Shown here: positions 24,618 to 37,051 of the stretch, one piece after another
How positions within the stretch are numbered: the first letter of the stretch is position 1
Layout of the letters: the number at the start of each line of letters is the position of its first letter
Assembly (NCBI RefSeq): GCF_019195435.1
Contig: NZ_CP078069.1
Span: 2,728,001 to 2,792,000, forward strand
Length of the DNA: 64,000 bases
Direction of reading: 5' to 3'
Origin: Comamonas sp. NLF-1-9
GTDB lineage: Bacteria; Pseudomonadota; Gammaproteobacteria; Burkholderiales; Burkholderiaceae_C
Notes under the pieces: generated by a model
Database searches by the model: none
What the model saw: only the letters and a program-made list of their open reading frames with translations
What the model was told of the DNA's origin: nothing
Translations under genes and position numbers: made by a program

Positions 24618-25784
24618 TCAGAAGTCCAGCAGGCTCAGGCCCAGGCTGAAGACGGTGCGTCGGCGGTTGTAGTCCAGCAGGCTGTCGCCATAGCCCGAGA
24701 ACAGCGCGGCATGCAGCCGCAGATTGGGGCTGTCGCCGATGCGGTGCATCCATTCCAGGCGCAGCGAGCCGCGGGCCTGGGCCCGCAGGCTGTGGCGCGC
24801 GGTGAGCGACAAGGTGTCGCTCGCGCCCAGGTTCCAGCCCAGATTGAGTTCGGCGCGGCCCACGTAGTCGCTGATGTGCGGGTTGTCGTCGTTGGCGCTG
24901 GATTCGTGCAGGCGCTGCCAGATGCGACCGGTGAGCCACCAGTCCTGGCCGCGCTCCAGCCCGGCCATCAGATAGACGCGGTTCCAGCTGCGCGACAGCG
25001 GCAGGCTCTGGCCGTTGGACTGGTGCACCAGGCCGATGCCGCCGAAGCGCCAGCGCCAGCCCCAGGGCAGCTCGGCGCTGACGGGGTGGATGTAGATCAG
25101 CTCGGGCTCGTGGTCGGTATTGCGAAACGGCCGCGAGATGCTGGGCGAGAACAGCTGCCAGTAAGACTGCTGGGTGTAGCCGAACCAGAGCGAATCGAGC
25201 GCGCGCTCGCGCCCCTGGGTGAGCAGGCCCTGAGCCAGCTTGGTGCGCACCGACAGCTGCACGCGCATCTCGGTGCGCCGGTAGGGCACGGCGCTGCCGG
25301 CGTTGTTCAGCGGGTTGTCCGAGCCCGGCTGCTGGTTCACAGTGTTGGCGGTGACGACCGAGACGCTCAGCGGCCGGTAGCCGCGAAAGCCCAACGTGCC
25401 GCAGTCGCTGCCGCGCTCGAGCTCCCAGAAGCGCGACAGCGTGGTGTAGCGGCTGCTGCGGCAGCCTTCGCTTTCGGGCGCAGGCAGGTCGGGCAGATCG
25501 GGCGGCTCAGGGCGGTGCTGCGCTGCGCCGGCGGCGGCAAGCGCCGGCTCGGGCGCAGGAGGGATCGCGGGCGGCGTGGCGGCTGGCGCATCGGCGCCGG
25601 CTTGGCGCGCGGCCCAGCGGTCGTAGCAGGCGAGGCGCTGCGCGGCTTGCGCGAGCGCGGCGCAGGCCTGCCAGTCGCTAGATGGGGCGCCCGCCGCCGG
25701 CGCGGCGGCGCCAGCGCAGAGCAGCACCAGCGCAAGAGTGCAGCGGCGCAGCATGGCGTGCAGACCGTGGGCGCGGGGCTTCAT
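24618..25784 (-). CDS. pldA: Outer membrane phospholipase A
   Basis: PldA-type phospholipase of 388 residues that hydrolyses phospholipids misplaced in the outer leaflet. It has a signal peptide, a Pro/Ala-rich segment of about 70 residues (residues 50-115), then a 12-strand beta-barrel. The catalytic His-Ser motif HQSNGQS and the following SRSWNRVY with the active-site Asn are clear near residue 265, and the final residues LGLSLLDF form an outer-membrane C-terminal strand. The ATG at 25784 overlaps the stop of the helicase gene, so it may be translationally coupled; ATG 25754 is an alternative. The Ala/Pro insert makes it longer than E. coli PldA (289 residues). Confidence 0.92.
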   Translation of the reverse strand: MKPRAHGLHAMLRRCTLALVLLCAGAAAPAAGAPSSDWQACAALAQAAQRLACYDRWAARQAGADAPAATPPAIPPAPEPALAAAGAAQHRPEPPDLPDLPAPESEGCRSSRYTTLSRFWELERGSDCGTLGFRGYRPLSVSVVTANTVNQQPGSDNPLNNAGSAVPYRRTEMRVQLSVRTKLAQGLLTQGRERALDSLWFGYTQQSYWQLFSPSISRPFRNTDHEPELIYIHPVSAELPWGWRWRFGGIGLVHQSNGQSLPLSRSWNRVYLMAGLERGQDWWLTGRIWQRLHESSANDDNPHISDYVGRAELNLGWNLGASDTLSLTARHSLRAQARGSLRLEWMHRIGDSPNLRLHAALFSGYGDSLLDYNRRRTVFSLGLSLLDF

Positions 25785-27826
25785 GGCACTGGCGCGCCCG
25801 CCGCCTTGCGCGCGAATTCGGCGCGCAGCTGGCGCAGCTTCTCGCGCGGGTCTTCGCGCTGCGTGGCCGCGTCCAGCTGCATCTCGGCGATGAAGCGGCT
25901 GGGTTGGCAGGCCAGCATCTCGCGGCCCTTCTTGCGCCTGCGCGTCCAGCTCACTACCAGCGTGCGCCGTGCGCGCGTGATGCCCACGTACATCAGGCGG
26001 CGCTCTTCTTCCAGCCGGCTCTGCTGCTGCACCTCGCTGCCGTCGTCTTCCAGCCGGAAGGGCAGCATGCCCTCGGTGACGCCGGCCAGCACCACATGCG
26101 GCCACTCCAGCCCCTTGGCGGCATGCAGCGTGGACAGGGTCACCATGTCCTGATCCTGTTCGCGCTCGGAGATGGTGGACAGCAGCGCGATGTTGCGCGC
26201 CACGTCCAGCAGGCTGCGCGCCTCGGCCGTGCCGGTGGTGCCGGCAGCGTCGGCAATCTGCCCGCCGGCGCGCTGCGCCATCCAGTCGCAGAACTCGAGC
26301 ACGTTGCTCCAGCGCGCGGCGGCTGCCTTGTCGCTGTCTTCGGCGTCGTGCAGGTAGCGCTCGTAGCCGATCTCGCCGAGCCAGTCGGCAAGAAAGCCGC
26401 GCGCCGCCTCGGCGCCCAGGGTGTGGCGCGCACGGTATTCCTGGTCGTTGACCGCGCGGCCGAACTCCGCCAGGCCGTCGCGCGCCTTTTGCGGCAGGGC
26501 GGCGGCCAGCGCCGGGCTGAACAAGCTCTCGAACAGGCTCACCTTGCGCAGGCTGGCGAACTCGCCCAGGCGCGCCAGCGTGGTGTGGCCCAGTCCGCGC
26601 CGCGGCGTGGTGATGGCGCGCAGGAAGGCGGGGTCGTCGTCGTTGTTGCTCCACAGCCGAAACCAGGCGCACAGGTCGCGGATTTCGGCGCGATCAAAGA
26701 AGCTGGTGCCGCCCGAGACCTTGTAGGGAATGTTGGCGCGGCGCAGCGCCTTCTCCAGCGGCTTGGCCTGGTGGTTGGCGCGGTAGAGCACCGCAAAGTC
26801 CTTCCACGCCGGCGGCGGGTTGCTGGCCGCGCGCAGGCTCTGGATGCGTGCGACGACGCGCTCGGCCTCGTGCTCTTCGTGGTCGCATTCCTGCACGCGC
26901 ACCGGCTCGCCCTCGCCCAGCTCGGAAAACAGGGTCTTGGGATAGAGCTTGGGGTTGGGCGCGATCACATGGTTGGCCGCGCGCAGGATGGCCGAGGTGG
27001 AGCGGTAGTTCTGTTCGAGCTTGACCACTTGCAGCCGCGGGAAGTCCTGCGGCAGGCGTCTGAGGTTGTCCAGCGTCGCGCCGCGCCAGCCGTAGATGCT
27101 CTGGTCGTCGTCGCCCACTGCAGTAAAGCGCGCCTGCTCGCCGACCAGCAGCTTGAGCAGTTCGTACTGCGTGGCGTTGGTGTCCTGGTATTCATCGACC
27201 AGCACATGACCGAGCTGGTGCTGCCATTTTTCGCGCACTTCGGGGTGTTCGCGCAACAGGCGCAGGGGCAGGCCGATCAGGTCGTCGAAATCCACGCTCT
27301 GGTAGGCCGCCAGGCGCTCTTCGTAGCGCTGCATCAGCAGCGCGATCTGCCGCGCCTGCTCGTCCTCGGCCTGCGCCAGCGCCTGGCGCGCATCCAGCCC
27401 GGCATTCTTGAGCGCACTGATGCTCCATTGCCACTGGCGCGCCGTGGCCAGGTCGGTGGCCGCACCCGCGCAGTCCTTGAGCACCGAGCTGACGTCGCCC
27501 GTGTCCAGGATGCTGAACTGGGGTTTGAGGCCCAGCGCCTGCCCATCTTCGCGCAGCATGCGCACGCCCAGCGCGTGGAAGGTGCAGATCAGCACCTCGC
27601 GCGCACGCTTGCCCGCCAGGCCCGCGCTGCGCTCGCGCATCTCGGCCGCGGCCTTGTTGGTGAAGGTGATGGCGGCGATGCGCCCGGGCGCGAGGCCCGC
27701 GTCGATCAGGTGCGCGATCTTGTGCGTGATGACGCGCGTCTTGCCCGAGCCCGCGCCGGCCAGCACCAGGCAGGGGCGCTCGGTGACATGCACCGCCTGG
27801 AGCTGGGCGAGATTGAGTGCGGACAT
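25781..27826 (-). CDS. Rep/UvrD-family ATP-dependent DNA helicase
   Basis: Superfamily 1A 3'-5' helicase of 681 residues. Motif I AGAGSGKT is at residues 23-30, with ITFTNKAAAEMRER (motif Ia), VDEYQDTN (motif II), VGDDDQSIYGWRGA (motif III), LEQNYRST (motif IV), TLHAAKGLEWPHV (motif V) and EEERRLMYVGITRAR (motif VI). The size and motif wording are closest to Rep, which clears proteins ahead of replication forks. ATG 27826 is preferred (MSALNLAQLQAV fits the family); ATG 27850 is eight codons upstream. pldA overlaps its stop codon. Confidence 0.93.
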   Translation of the reverse strand: MSALNLAQLQAVHVTERPCLVLAGAGSGKTRVITHKIAHLIDAGLAPGRIAAITFTNKAAAEMRERSAGLAGKRAREVLICTFHALGVRMLREDGQALGLKPQFSILDTGDVSSVLKDCAGAATDLATARQWQWSISALKNAGLDARQALAQAEDEQARQIALLMQRYEERLAAYQSVDFDDLIGLPLRLLREHPEVREKWQHQLGHVLVDEYQDTNATQYELLKLLVGEQARFTAVGDDDQSIYGWRGATLDNLRRLPQDFPRLQVVKLEQNYRSTSAILRAANHVIAPNPKLYPKTLFSELGEGEPVRVQECDHEEHEAERVVARIQSLRAASNPPPAWKDFAVLYRANHQAKPLEKALRRANIPYKVSGGTSFFDRAEIRDLCAWFRLWSNNDDDPAFLRAITTPRRGLGHTTLARLGEFASLRKVSLFESLFSPALAAALPQKARDGLAEFGRAVNDQEYRARHTLGAEAARGFLADWLGEIGYERYLHDAEDSDKAAAARWSNVLEFCDWMAQRAGGQIADAAGTTGTAEARSLLDVARNIALLSTISEREQDQDMVTLSTLHAAKGLEWPHVVLAGVTEGMLPFRLEDDGSEVQQQSRLEEERRLMYVGITRARRTLVVSWTRRRKKGREMLACQPSRFIAEMQLDAATQREDPREKLRQLRAEFARKAAGAPVP

Positions 27827-27880
27827 GCGAAGCGAAAAACTGCCAATCATACGAGTGCCAACCGGCGACAATCGCGCACC

Positions 27881-28831
27881 GTGCTTGACGTTCTTGCCGT
27901 CACCTTCCCGTTCTTCGCGCTCGTGCTCTGCGGCTGGCTCGCGGCGCGCCTGCGCGTGGTGCCGCTGGCGGCCATAGGCGGGCTCAACACCTTCGTGCTG
28001 TATTTTGCGCTGCCCTGCCTGCTCTACCGCTTTGGCGCGAGCACGCCGCTGGCGCAGCTGCTGGACCCGGCGGCGGCAGCCGTGTACTTCGGCGCCGCGC
28101 TGCTGCTGGTCGCTGCCACGGTCGCCCTGACGCGGCGGCGCTGGGGCTGGAGCGATGCGGCCTTTGCCGCGCTGGCGACCGCTTTCCCCAATTCGGGCTT
28201 CATGGGCGTGCCGCTGCTGCTGGCGCTGGTCGGGCCGCAGAGCGCCGGGCCGGTGATCCTCACCATCGCGATCGACATGTGCCTGACCTCCTCGCTGTGC
28301 GTGGCCTTGTCGCGCCTGGGCGTGGGCGGCGTGCAAGGCATGGCGGCGGCGCTGCGCCAGGCGCTGCGCGGGGTGCTGGCCAACCCATTGCCGATCTCCA
28401 TCGTGCTGGGCGCCATGGCTTCCGCCTGGGGCTGGCAGTTGTGGGCGCCGCTGGAGCGCAGCGTGGCGATGCTGGCCGACGCGGCGTCGCCGGTGGCGCT
28501 GTTCACCATCGGCGCGGTGCTGGCGCGCTCGCAGCTGGACCGCCACGAGGCGGTGGCGCCGCGCGAATACCTGCCGCTGGCGCTGGTCAAGCTGCTGGTG
28601 CATCCGGCGCTGGTCTGGACCGGCGGATGGCTGGCGATACGCCTGGGCCTGGCGCTGGAGCCCGCCAGCCTGGTCGTGCTGGTGCTGGTGGCGGCGCTGC
28701 CCAGCGCGAGCAATGTGGCCATGCTGGTGGAGCGCTTTGGCGCGCACACCGGGCGGGTGGCGCACATCATCTTGGCGAGCACCACGCTGGCCTTCCTGAG
28801 CTTTTCGGCGCTCGTGGCCTGGCTGGTCTGA
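27881..28831 (+). CDS. AEC (auxin efflux carrier) family transporter
   Basis: Membrane transporter of 316 residues with about ten hydrophobic segments in two groups, matching the AEC family. FALPCLLYRFGAS near residue 46 and FPNSGFMGVPLLLALVG near 105 are family-type motifs; the second half contains FTIGAVLARSQ and LPSASNVAMLVERFG. Bacterial members move malate, malonate or other small acids, and the substrate here is open. The start is GTG at 27881 (VLDVLAVTFPFFALV). It is divergent from the helicase gene with about 55 bases between starts. Confidence 0.88.
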   Translation: MLDVLAVTFPFFALVLCGWLAARLRVVPLAAIGGLNTFVLYFALPCLLYRFGASTPLAQLLDPAAAAVYFGAALLLVAATVALTRRRWGWSDAAFAALATAFPNSGFMGVPLLLALVGPQSAGPVILTIAIDMCLTSSLCVALSRLGVGGVQGMAAALRQALRGVLANPLPISIVLGAMASAWGWQLWAPLERSVAMLADAASPVALFTIGAVLARSQLDRHEAVAPREYLPLALVKLLVHPALVWTGGWLAIRLGLALEPASLVVLVLVAALPSASNVAMLVERFGAHTGRVAHIILASTTLAFLSFSALVAWLV

Positions 28832-28868
28832 GCGCTCGCGGCGCGGCGCAGGCGGGCCGGACGCAGCT

Positions 28869-30998
<2,130 letters not shown>

Positions 30999-30999
30999 A

Positions 31000-31073
31000 G
31001 CGCTTTGTAGCTATTGAGTTACGGCTTCAAAAAGATCTGCAAGTGCTTGAATTGCGTAGCCTTTTCAGGCTAT
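31000..31073 (+). repeat. Degenerate repeat copy D, upstream of priA
   Basis: GCGCTTTGTAGCTATTGAG resembles the 3' half of the family, and TTACGGCTTC ... AAGTGCTTGA ... GTAGCC a second, weaker copy. It forms the region just 5' of the priA TTG start. The remaining AT-richer sequence to 31286 holds no gene I can support. Confidence 0.35.
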
Positions 31074-31286
31074 CCACGACCGCTGTGGATAACTTTGTGG
31101 GTATCTTGCGGCCAATCGTCGCGAAGGCGCATGTTTGCTGGGCCTGCCCGCTTTGCATGGAAAACAGGCAGTTTGAAAAAGCCTTTCAAATCAACTACTT
31201 GGCGTGTGAGGCAGCAACGCGGCCGTCTGGCCCGGCAGCGCGGATTGCTACGCTTTTTTTGTGCATAAGTCCTTCCCCCGCGCCTG

Positions 31287-32402
31287 TCAAGATTCGGGTA
31301 AACCCAGGGGTTTGCGCAGCGTTTTGCCGTATTCGTGCACCGTGTTGACCAGCGTGCTCACATGCTCGGGCGGGGTGTGCTGGCTGATGCCGTGGCCCAG
31401 GTTGAAGATCTGGCTCGGACCGGTGCCCGTGGCGTGCACCGGGCCGAAGCTGTCCAGCACCGCGCGCACCTGGCGGGCGATCGCCTCGGGCGGGGCGAAC
31501 AACACGTTGGGGTCGATGTTGCCCTGCAGCGCCTTGACCTCGCCGACCAGCGCGCGCGCGTGGGCCAGGTTCACCGTCCAGTCCACGCCCAGCACCTCGC
31601 AGTCCAGCGCGCGCATGTCCTGCAGCCACTGGCCGCCGCCCTTGGTGAAGACGATGCGCGGCACCGGCGAGCCGTCCGGGCCCTGGCGCTGCAGCAGGTC
31701 CAGCACTTGCCGGGTATAGGCCAGGCTGAAGGTCTGAAAGGCGCCATCGGCCAGCACCCCGCCCCAGCTGTCGAAAATCATCACCGCCTGGGCGCCGGCG
31801 TCGATCTGGGCATTCAGGTAGGCGGCGACCGCCTCGGCGTTGACCTGCAGGATGCGCTGCATCAGGTCGGGGCGCGCGTACATCATGGTCTTGACCAGGC
31901 GGTAATCCTGCGAGCCGCGCCCCTCCACCATGTAGCAGGCCAGGGTCCAGGGGCTGCCGGAAAAGCCGATCAGCGGCACGCGCCCGGCCAGCGCCCGGCG
32001 AATGCTGGTTACCGCGTCGAACACATAGCGCAGCTTGTCCAGGTCGGGCACGGCCAGGCGCGCGACGTCGGCTTCATCGCGTATTGCATGGGCAAAGCGC
32101 GGGCCCTCGCCCTCGGCAAAGCTCAGGCCCAGACCCATGGCGTCGGGCACCGTGAGGATGTCGGAAAAAAGGATGGCCGCGTCCAGCGCGTAGCGCTCCA
32201 GCGGCTGCAGCGTGACTTCGGTGGCGTAGTCCACGTGGGTGGCCAGCCCCATGAAGCTGCCCGCCCTGGCGCGCGTGGCGCGGTATTCGGGCAGGTAGCG
32301 GCCGGCCTGGCGCATCAGCCACACGGGGGTAGTGTCGGTGGCCTGGCGCCAGCAGGCGCGCAGGAAGCGGTCGTTCTTCAGAGGAGCAAAGGTGCTGGTC
32401 AT
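31287..32402 (-). CDS. hemE: Uroporphyrinogen decarboxylase
   Basis: HemE of 371 residues, converting uroporphyrinogen III to coproporphyrinogen III in heme synthesis. The signature [14 protein letters not shown] lies near residues 28-41, with the catalytic Asp in [14 protein letters not shown] near 80-95, and the second signature [17 protein letters not shown] near 145. GNIDPNVLF and NLGHGI near the C terminus complete the family pattern. ATG at 32402. It stands between priA and the copper locus on the minus strand; a G+C-rich hairpin upstream separates it from copCD. Confidence 0.97.
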   Translation of the reverse strand: MTSTFAPLKNDRFLRACWRQATDTTPVWLMRQAGRYLPEYRATRARAGSFMGLATHVDYATEVTLQPLERYALDAAILFSDILTVPDAMGLGLSFAEGEGPRFAHAIRDEADVARLAVPDLDKLRYVFDAVTSIRRALAGRVPLIGFSGSPWTLACYMVEGRGSQDYRLVKTMMYARPDLMQRILQVNAEAVAAYLNAQIDAGAQAVMIFDSWGGVLADGAFQTFSLAYTRQVLDLLQRQGPDGSPVPRIVFTKGGGQWLQDMRALDCEVLGVDWTVNLAHARALVGEVKALQGNIDPNVLFAPPEAIARQVRAVLDSFGPVHATGTGPSQIFNLGHGISQHTPPEHVSTLVNTVHEYGKTLRKPLGLPES

Positions 32403-32423
32403 GCGGCGATTGTCGCAGGGCAG

Positions 32424-32447
32424 GCCCGCCCGCCGTGGCGGGCGGGC
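32424..32447 (-). terminator. GC hairpin between the CopC-CopD gene and hemE
   Basis: GCCCGCCCGCC pairs perfectly with GGCGGGCGGGC, directly after the CopC-CopD fusion gene's stop codon (minus strand). There is no T run, so it is either a terminator-like or mRNA-stabilising stem. Confidence 0.5.
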
Positions 32448-32449
32448 GC

Positions 32450-34105
32450 TCAGCGCTGGATACGAACGCTGCCCTGCAGACTGAGCTGGGTGAATTCGTC
32501 GATCAGGATGTCCACGCGCACGTCCCAGAGCCCGGCCACCGGGACCAGCACCGCCGGCGCACGCCAGCGCCCGTCAGGCAGGGGTTGGGCGTCAGCCCGC
32601 AGCGAGGCTATGTCCGCCGCAGGATTGGAGAGCGTGAATTTCACCGCCTGCGCGGCGGGCGCGTCCGAGGTGCCATCGCCGATGGCCGCCGTGATCGAGA
32701 CCGGCCCGACGCGCGCGGGGCTGAGCCGCAGCTCGGCCATGGCACGCGCCCCATGCAGCCGCAGCACTTGGGGCTTGTCCGCAGCCTGCGTGGTCTGCGC
32801 CAGCGCGCGCGGCGGCGGCGTGAAGCGCCACAGCGCCACCACCGCGAGCACGGCCAGCACCAGCACCGCCTCTGCCGCGATGGAGCGGCGCAGGCGCCGC
32901 GCCGCGCCCGTTTGCCCCTGCAGCACAGCGCCCGTCAGCTGCCAGCGGTGCCTGGCGGCCAGCAGCAGCAGCGCGGCCACCAGCGCGAGCTTGAGCGCCA
33001 GCACCCGGCCGTAGTCGGTCGTGAGCAGGGCGCCGGGGCGTCCGAGCTGCACCGACGCCAGCAGCACCCCCGCGCCCACCAGCACCACCAGCGGATAGAC
33101 GATCCAGCGCGAAAAACGGGCCACTGTGCGCAGGGCGGCGGTGTCGCCCCGGCGCAGCGCCTGCGCCAGCGGCGGCAGCGCGCCCAGCCACAGCGTGGCC
33201 GCCACGCCATGCAGCCAGACCGCGGGGCGTGTGGCCCACTGCGGCGGCGCGGTGCTGGCATGGCCGCTGGCCGCCAGCGCCAGCCCGGTGCAGGCCAGCG
33301 CCAGCAGGCTCACGGCGCGAACCGCGCCCCGCCCAGGCAGGTGGCGGGCGAGCCAGGCGAGCAGCAGTGCGGCTGTCGCCAGCGCCAAGGTCAGACCGTA
33401 GGGGCTGGCGGCGCCGGTTCGCCAGGCGTGCGCGCTCAGGCCCCGGACCGCGCCCAGGCCGAGCATGTCGGCGCCTTGCAGGCCGGGGGCCAGACAGGCG
33501 CCGGCCAAGCCGATGAAGAGCGCCACGCCGACGGCAGGCGGTGGGCGGCCGGGGTTCTGCGCACCATCGGCCACCCAGACGCGAAAGAACACGCCGCCGA
33601 CGCCGAAGAACAGCCCCAGATACACCGCGACGCGCGCCAGCCAGATGGTCGCAGCCAGCGTTCTGGGCATGTGTGCGGCGGTTGCGCCTGCCGACGGCGC
33701 AACCCCGGGCGAGCCGATCGAAAACGCCAGCACGCCGCTGACCGGGTGCCCGTCGGCGGACGCCACATGCCAGGCCAGCGCGTGGCTGCCCCGGCCGAGC
33801 TCGGGCAACTGCACCGTAAGCGTGGCACCCTCGGCATGCACGGCAGGGGGCACGCTGGCGTGGCCGCCGGCGTCGACAAGCTCGATGCGAGTGGGCGTGA
33901 CGTCTTCATTGAAGAGCAGCGTGGCGCTCGAGGGCGCCTCTGCCAGCACGCTGGCGTTGGCCGGTTCGGCATGCACCAGGGAGGCGTGCGCCAGTGCCCG
34001 CCCGCCCGCCAGCAGCAGCGCGAGAGCGAGGGCCAGGGCCAGCAGTTGCCGCACCGGACTGGGCCGCCAGCCGACGCTGCCGCCCGGGGCCGCAGCCACG
34101 CTCAT
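32450..34105 (-). CDS. CopC-CopD fusion, copper uptake/resistance membrane protein
   Basis: A 551-residue fusion of a periplasmic CopC domain and the CopD membrane domain. After the signal peptide the mature protein would start at His ([13 protein letters not shown]), giving the N-terminal histidine of a CopC copper site; [10 protein letters not shown] near residue 115 supplies the second His. From about residue 150 eight hydrophobic segments form CopD, including [19 protein letters not shown] and SGHAST. A C-terminal periplasmic domain of about 100 residues follows. ATG 34105 overlaps the YcnI stop, so the two are coupled. Copper binding is inferred from the family and the His pattern. Confidence 0.88.
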   Translation of the reverse strand: MSVAAAPGGSVGWRPSPVRQLLALALALALLLAGGRALAHASLVHAEPANASVLAEAPSSATLLFNEDVTPTRIELVDAGGHASVPPAVHAEGATLTVQLPELGRGSHALAWHVASADGHPVSGVLAFSIGSPGVAPSAGATAAHMPRTLAATIWLARVAVYLGLFFGVGGVFFRVWVADGAQNPGRPPPAVGVALFIGLAGACLAPGLQGADMLGLGAVRGLSAHAWRTGAASPYGLTLALATAALLLAWLARHLPGRGAVRAVSLLALACTGLALAASGHASTAPPQWATRPAVWLHGVAATLWLGALPPLAQALRRGDTAALRTVARFSRWIVYPLVVLVGAGVLLASVQLGRPGALLTTDYGRVLALKLALVAALLLLAARHRWQLTGAVLQGQTGAARRLRRSIAAEAVLVLAVLAVVALWRFTPPPRALAQTTQAADKPQVLRLHGARAMAELRLSPARVGPVSITAAIGDGTSDAPAAQAVKFTLSNPAADIASLRADAQPLPDGRWRAPAVLVPVAGLWDVRVDILIDEFTQLSLQGSVRIQR

Positions 34106-34647
34106 TGCCCTTCTCCGCCCGTCACCTTCAGCGCGGGCGCGGGCATTTCGGGCCGTGCGGTCTGGCCGTCGGCGGGGATTTCTATCCACCGCTGCACGCC
34201 CTGCTCGCAGGTCTGCACCACCGGGAAGTGCAGCACCATGCCCGGCGGCAGGGATGAGGCGATCTGGCTGCTGAAGACGAACTCGTCGTAGTAGGCATCG
34301 GGCAGCGGCCCACCCGACCAGGTGAGTGTGCGCACCCCCTCGCTCAGCTGCGCGCCGTGGTAGCGGTAGGCCTGCGCGTATTTGCCGCGTTGAATCTCGA
34401 TCTGCCAGCCCGGCTTGGGCTGGGGCTTGACCGCGATGACGCCGGCGGGGATCTGCACGCTCACACGCACGGTGGCCGAGCCCTTGCAGCCGTGGGGCAC
34501 GCGCAGCACCGCCTTGTAGCCGCCGCCGGCCTGCGCCTGGGGGGTCTGCAGCGTTACATGCGCTTGCGCGGTGCTGGCGAACAGCAGTGCGCCGGCCAGG
34601 AAAAACGGGGCGGCGAGGGCTGCGGTGCGGACGGTGGGAAGGCTCAT
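34102..34647 (-). CDS. YcnI-family (DUF1775) copper-binding protein
   Basis: A secreted protein of 181 residues. The signal peptide ends at AQA, leaving His as the first mature residue (HVTLQTP), as in YcnI where this His with a Trp binds Cu(II). Conserved Cys in VPHGCKGSATVRV and in VQTCEQGVQRW, plus TWSGGPLPDAYYDEFVF, are typical. It has no C-terminal membrane anchor, unlike Gram-positive YcnI. It lies between the TonB receptor and the CopC-CopD fusion and overlaps the latter. A periplasmic copper chaperone role is likely. Confidence 0.88.
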   Translation of the reverse strand: MSLPTVRTAALAAPFFLAGALLFASTAQAHVTLQTPQAQAGGGYKAVLRVPHGCKGSATVRVSVQIPAGVIAVKPQPKPGWQIEIQRGKYAQAYRYHGAQLSEGVRTLTWSGGPLPDAYYDEFVFSSQIASSLPPGMVLHFPVVQTCEQGVQRWIEIPADGQTARPEMPAPALKVTGGEGQ

Positions 34648-34677
34648 GGCTGGCTCCTTGCGTGGGTGAGCGGGTGT

Positions 34678-36807
34678 TCAGAATTCATAACGCATGCCGG
34701 CGTGCAGGCTGCGCCCCGTGCCGGGATAAAAGGTCTTGACCGGCGCGGCGCGGGCGTCGAGCACCGGCGCGAAGTCGGCCACGTAGCGCCGGTTGGTGAG
34801 GTTGCGCAAGTCCACATAGAACGACAGGCCGTCGCGCAGTGTCGCGCCCAGCTTCAGTCCCAGCAATGCGTAGCCGGGCGTCTTCAGCGTGTTGGCATAG
34901 TCCACCCAGGCGCCGCCGGGTACCCAGTCCAGCGTGGGCGTGACGTAGAAACCGTCGGCGCGCCTGTAGCCGAGCGTGGTGCGCAACAGGTGGCGCGGCA
35001 GGCCGGGGATGGCGCCGTTGCCGTGCTGCGCGTCACCCTGGAAGCGAAAGTCGCTCCAGTTCCAGATCTGCTGCAGCACCAGCCTGTCGCCGCCGTGGTC
35101 CGCAAGCAGGTTGCGCGCCAGCTCCAGCGTGGCGCCCAGCTCCACCCCCTGGTGCAGCGTGCGCCCGGCGTTGAAGGTGGCGGCGGGCACCGCGGGGTCC
35201 ACGCTGTACTGCAACAGCTCGCCGCGCACCTGCGAGCGGTAGTAGCTCAGGTCCCAGCGCAGCGGCCCGTGGCTGCCGCGCGTGCCGACCTCGGCCGTCC
35301 AGGCGCGCTGCGCGGCCAGCGGCACGAAGCGGCTGGTGGCACCAAAGGTCTGCGTCAGGTCGGTGAAGTCGGGCACGTCCTGGCTGCGCGTGAGATTGGC
35401 GAACACCTGCAACTGCGGGCGCGGCTGCCACAGCAGGCCGACCCTGGGGTCCAGCCCGCTGTAGATGGCGGCGTCGCTGCTCGGCGCACCGGCGCCCGGC
35501 AGGCCGCGATCGTCGTAGCGCCGTTCGTGGCGCAGCGCCTTCAGGCCCGCCACCAGCGCCAGCTGCGGCGTGAGGAAAGTGCGGTTCTCCAGATAGGCTT
35601 CCTGGTTCAGCGCCCGCTGGCGCGAGTCCAGCGTGGGCGCGCCTGCGGCGCCGCCGGCGTTGACAAAGCGCAGCGCCTCGTAGTCGCCGGCGTAAAGGCG
35701 TGCGCCCAGGGTCACCTCGTTGCGCATGCCGCCCGCCTGCCAGGCGCGGGTATAGCGCGGCGCGATGCCCCAGGTGTTGCCCTTGGTGGTCAGCACTTGG
35801 AAGATAGGGTGGAACATGTCGGTGTGGATCAGCCAGCTGTCCACGTCCAGGCGCCCGCCGCCCCAGGGCAGGCTGGTGCGGTTGGCCAGGCGTTGCACGC
35901 GCATGTCGCGCGCCTGGTCCTGCGCCACAACGCCGGCGCCGGCCTGGCGCGGGTCGGCCAGAGCGTCCGCCAGGCTCAGCGTGCCGGGCAGCCGCTGGCG
36001 CGTGTCGTACGCGCCCAGATAGAAGCGCGTCTCCGCCGCCGCGCCCAGCCGGTAGCCGAGGTTGGCGTTGAATTGCCGGTAGTCGCCGCGTTCGTGCGCG
36101 CGCCAGCCGTCGGCGTGGGTGACGGTGGCGTTGAGCAGGAAGTCCAGATCGCCGCGCACGCGCGAGACCTGGCCGCTCACCTGCCCGCTGCCGAAGCTGC
36201 CGCCCGAGAATTGCACGATGTTGGGCGCGAGCGCCGTGCGGGCCGTCGGGGTGATGAAGTTGACCGCGCCGCCGAGGGTGGACGAGCCCAGCCCCAGCGC
36301 GTTTCCGCCCTTGTAGATCTCGGTGACGCGCAGACCCATGGGATCGATCTCGTAGAAGTCGCCGCTGCCATCGGCCAGGTTGGTCGGGATGCCGTCCTGC
36401 AGCAGCTCGATGCCGCGCACGTGGTAGGCGCGCGCAATGCCCGAGCCGCGGATCGACAGGCGCAGCTCCTGCCCGTAGCGGCTCTGGGTGAACACGCCGG
36501 GCGCATCCTGCAGCACGTCGCGCAAGTTGGCTTGGTAGCGGTCCGCCAACGTGGCGTTGTCGATGAAGCCGACCGAGCCAGCGGTCTGTTCGATGCGCTG
36601 GCGCAGCGCATCGGTGCCTGGCGCGGCAGGCGATCCCGGCTCGGCGCCGGTGACCGTCATCACGGGCAGCGTGGGGGCCGCGTCGGGCGCGGGTGTTTGC
36701 GCACCGGCGCAGACGGCGAAGCCGCACAGCGTCGCCGCAAGTGCGGCGACGCCCGGCGCTCGCCGACGGACGGGTGCGGGCCAGGGGGGTATGAGATACA
36801 GGCACAT
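34678..36807 (-). CDS. TonB-dependent outer membrane receptor, probably for copper
   Basis: An outer membrane receptor of 709 residues. It has a signal peptide (CGFAVCAGA), a TonB-box-like start (LPVMTVTG), a plug domain to about residue 175 (LRLSIRGSGIARAYHVRGIE, YEIDPMGLRVTEIYKGG, LGGAVNFITP) and a 22-strand barrel ending in MRYEF with a terminal Phe. The plug wording is closer to FecA-like receptors than to the classical OprC copper receptor, so iron-siderophore uptake is not excluded. The neighbours (DUF2946, YcnI, CopC-CopD) favour copper. ATG 36807 is fixed by GAGGAG six bases upstream. Confidence 0.85.
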   Translation of the reverse strand: MCLYLIPPWPAPVRRRAPGVAALAATLCGFAVCAGAQTPAPDAAPTLPVMTVTGAEPGSPAAPGTDALRQRIEQTAGSVGFIDNATLADRYQANLRDVLQDAPGVFTQSRYGQELRLSIRGSGIARAYHVRGIELLQDGIPTNLADGSGDFYEIDPMGLRVTEIYKGGNALGLGSSTLGGAVNFITPTARTALAPNIVQFSGGSFGSGQVSGQVSRVRGDLDFLLNATVTHADGWRAHERGDYRQFNANLGYRLGAAAETRFYLGAYDTRQRLPGTLSLADALADPRQAGAGVVAQDQARDMRVQRLANRTSLPWGGGRLDVDSWLIHTDMFHPIFQVLTTKGNTWGIAPRYTRAWQAGGMRNEVTLGARLYAGDYEALRFVNAGGAAGAPTLDSRQRALNQEAYLENRTFLTPQLALVAGLKALRHERRYDDRGLPGAGAPSSDAAIYSGLDPRVGLLWQPRPQLQVFANLTRSQDVPDFTDLTQTFGATSRFVPLAAQRAWTAEVGTRGSHGPLRWDLSYYRSQVRGELLQYSVDPAVPAATFNAGRTLHQGVELGATLELARNLLADHGGDRLVLQQIWNWSDFRFQGDAQHGNGAIPGLPRHLLRTTLGYRRADGFYVTPTLDWVPGGAWVDYANTLKTPGYALLGLKLGATLRDGLSFYVDLRNLTNRRYVADFAPVLDARAAPVKTFYPGTGRSLHAGMRYEF

Positions 36808-37051
36808 GAAACTCTCCTCGACCGGGCTGAGCGCGGGCACGGTGGTGCGTCCGCCCGGGGCATGAAAACGCGTCGGATGCCACCCGGGCCGCGTTGCGGG
36901 CAGAGCCGGGCGGCCGGGGGGCGCATGGCGAAGTGGTCGCTTCGCGGTGCGCGGATTTCGCTTTCGGCCGCGGAAGGCTGCGGGCTTGCATTGACGTGCT
37001 GGCGCACGGTCTTCGGCTTGCGCGCAGCCGCCGGGCCGAATGCAATCCGGC

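Noticed and set aside
25682..27880. Upstream extension of the AEC transporter frame into the helicase region
   Set aside because: The extension is antisense to the helicase; the transporter is best started at GTG 27881.
30999..31286. Possible short gene in the AT-richer gap between hemE and priA
   Set aside because: No frame with a ribosome site and no family match; part of it is a degenerate repeat.
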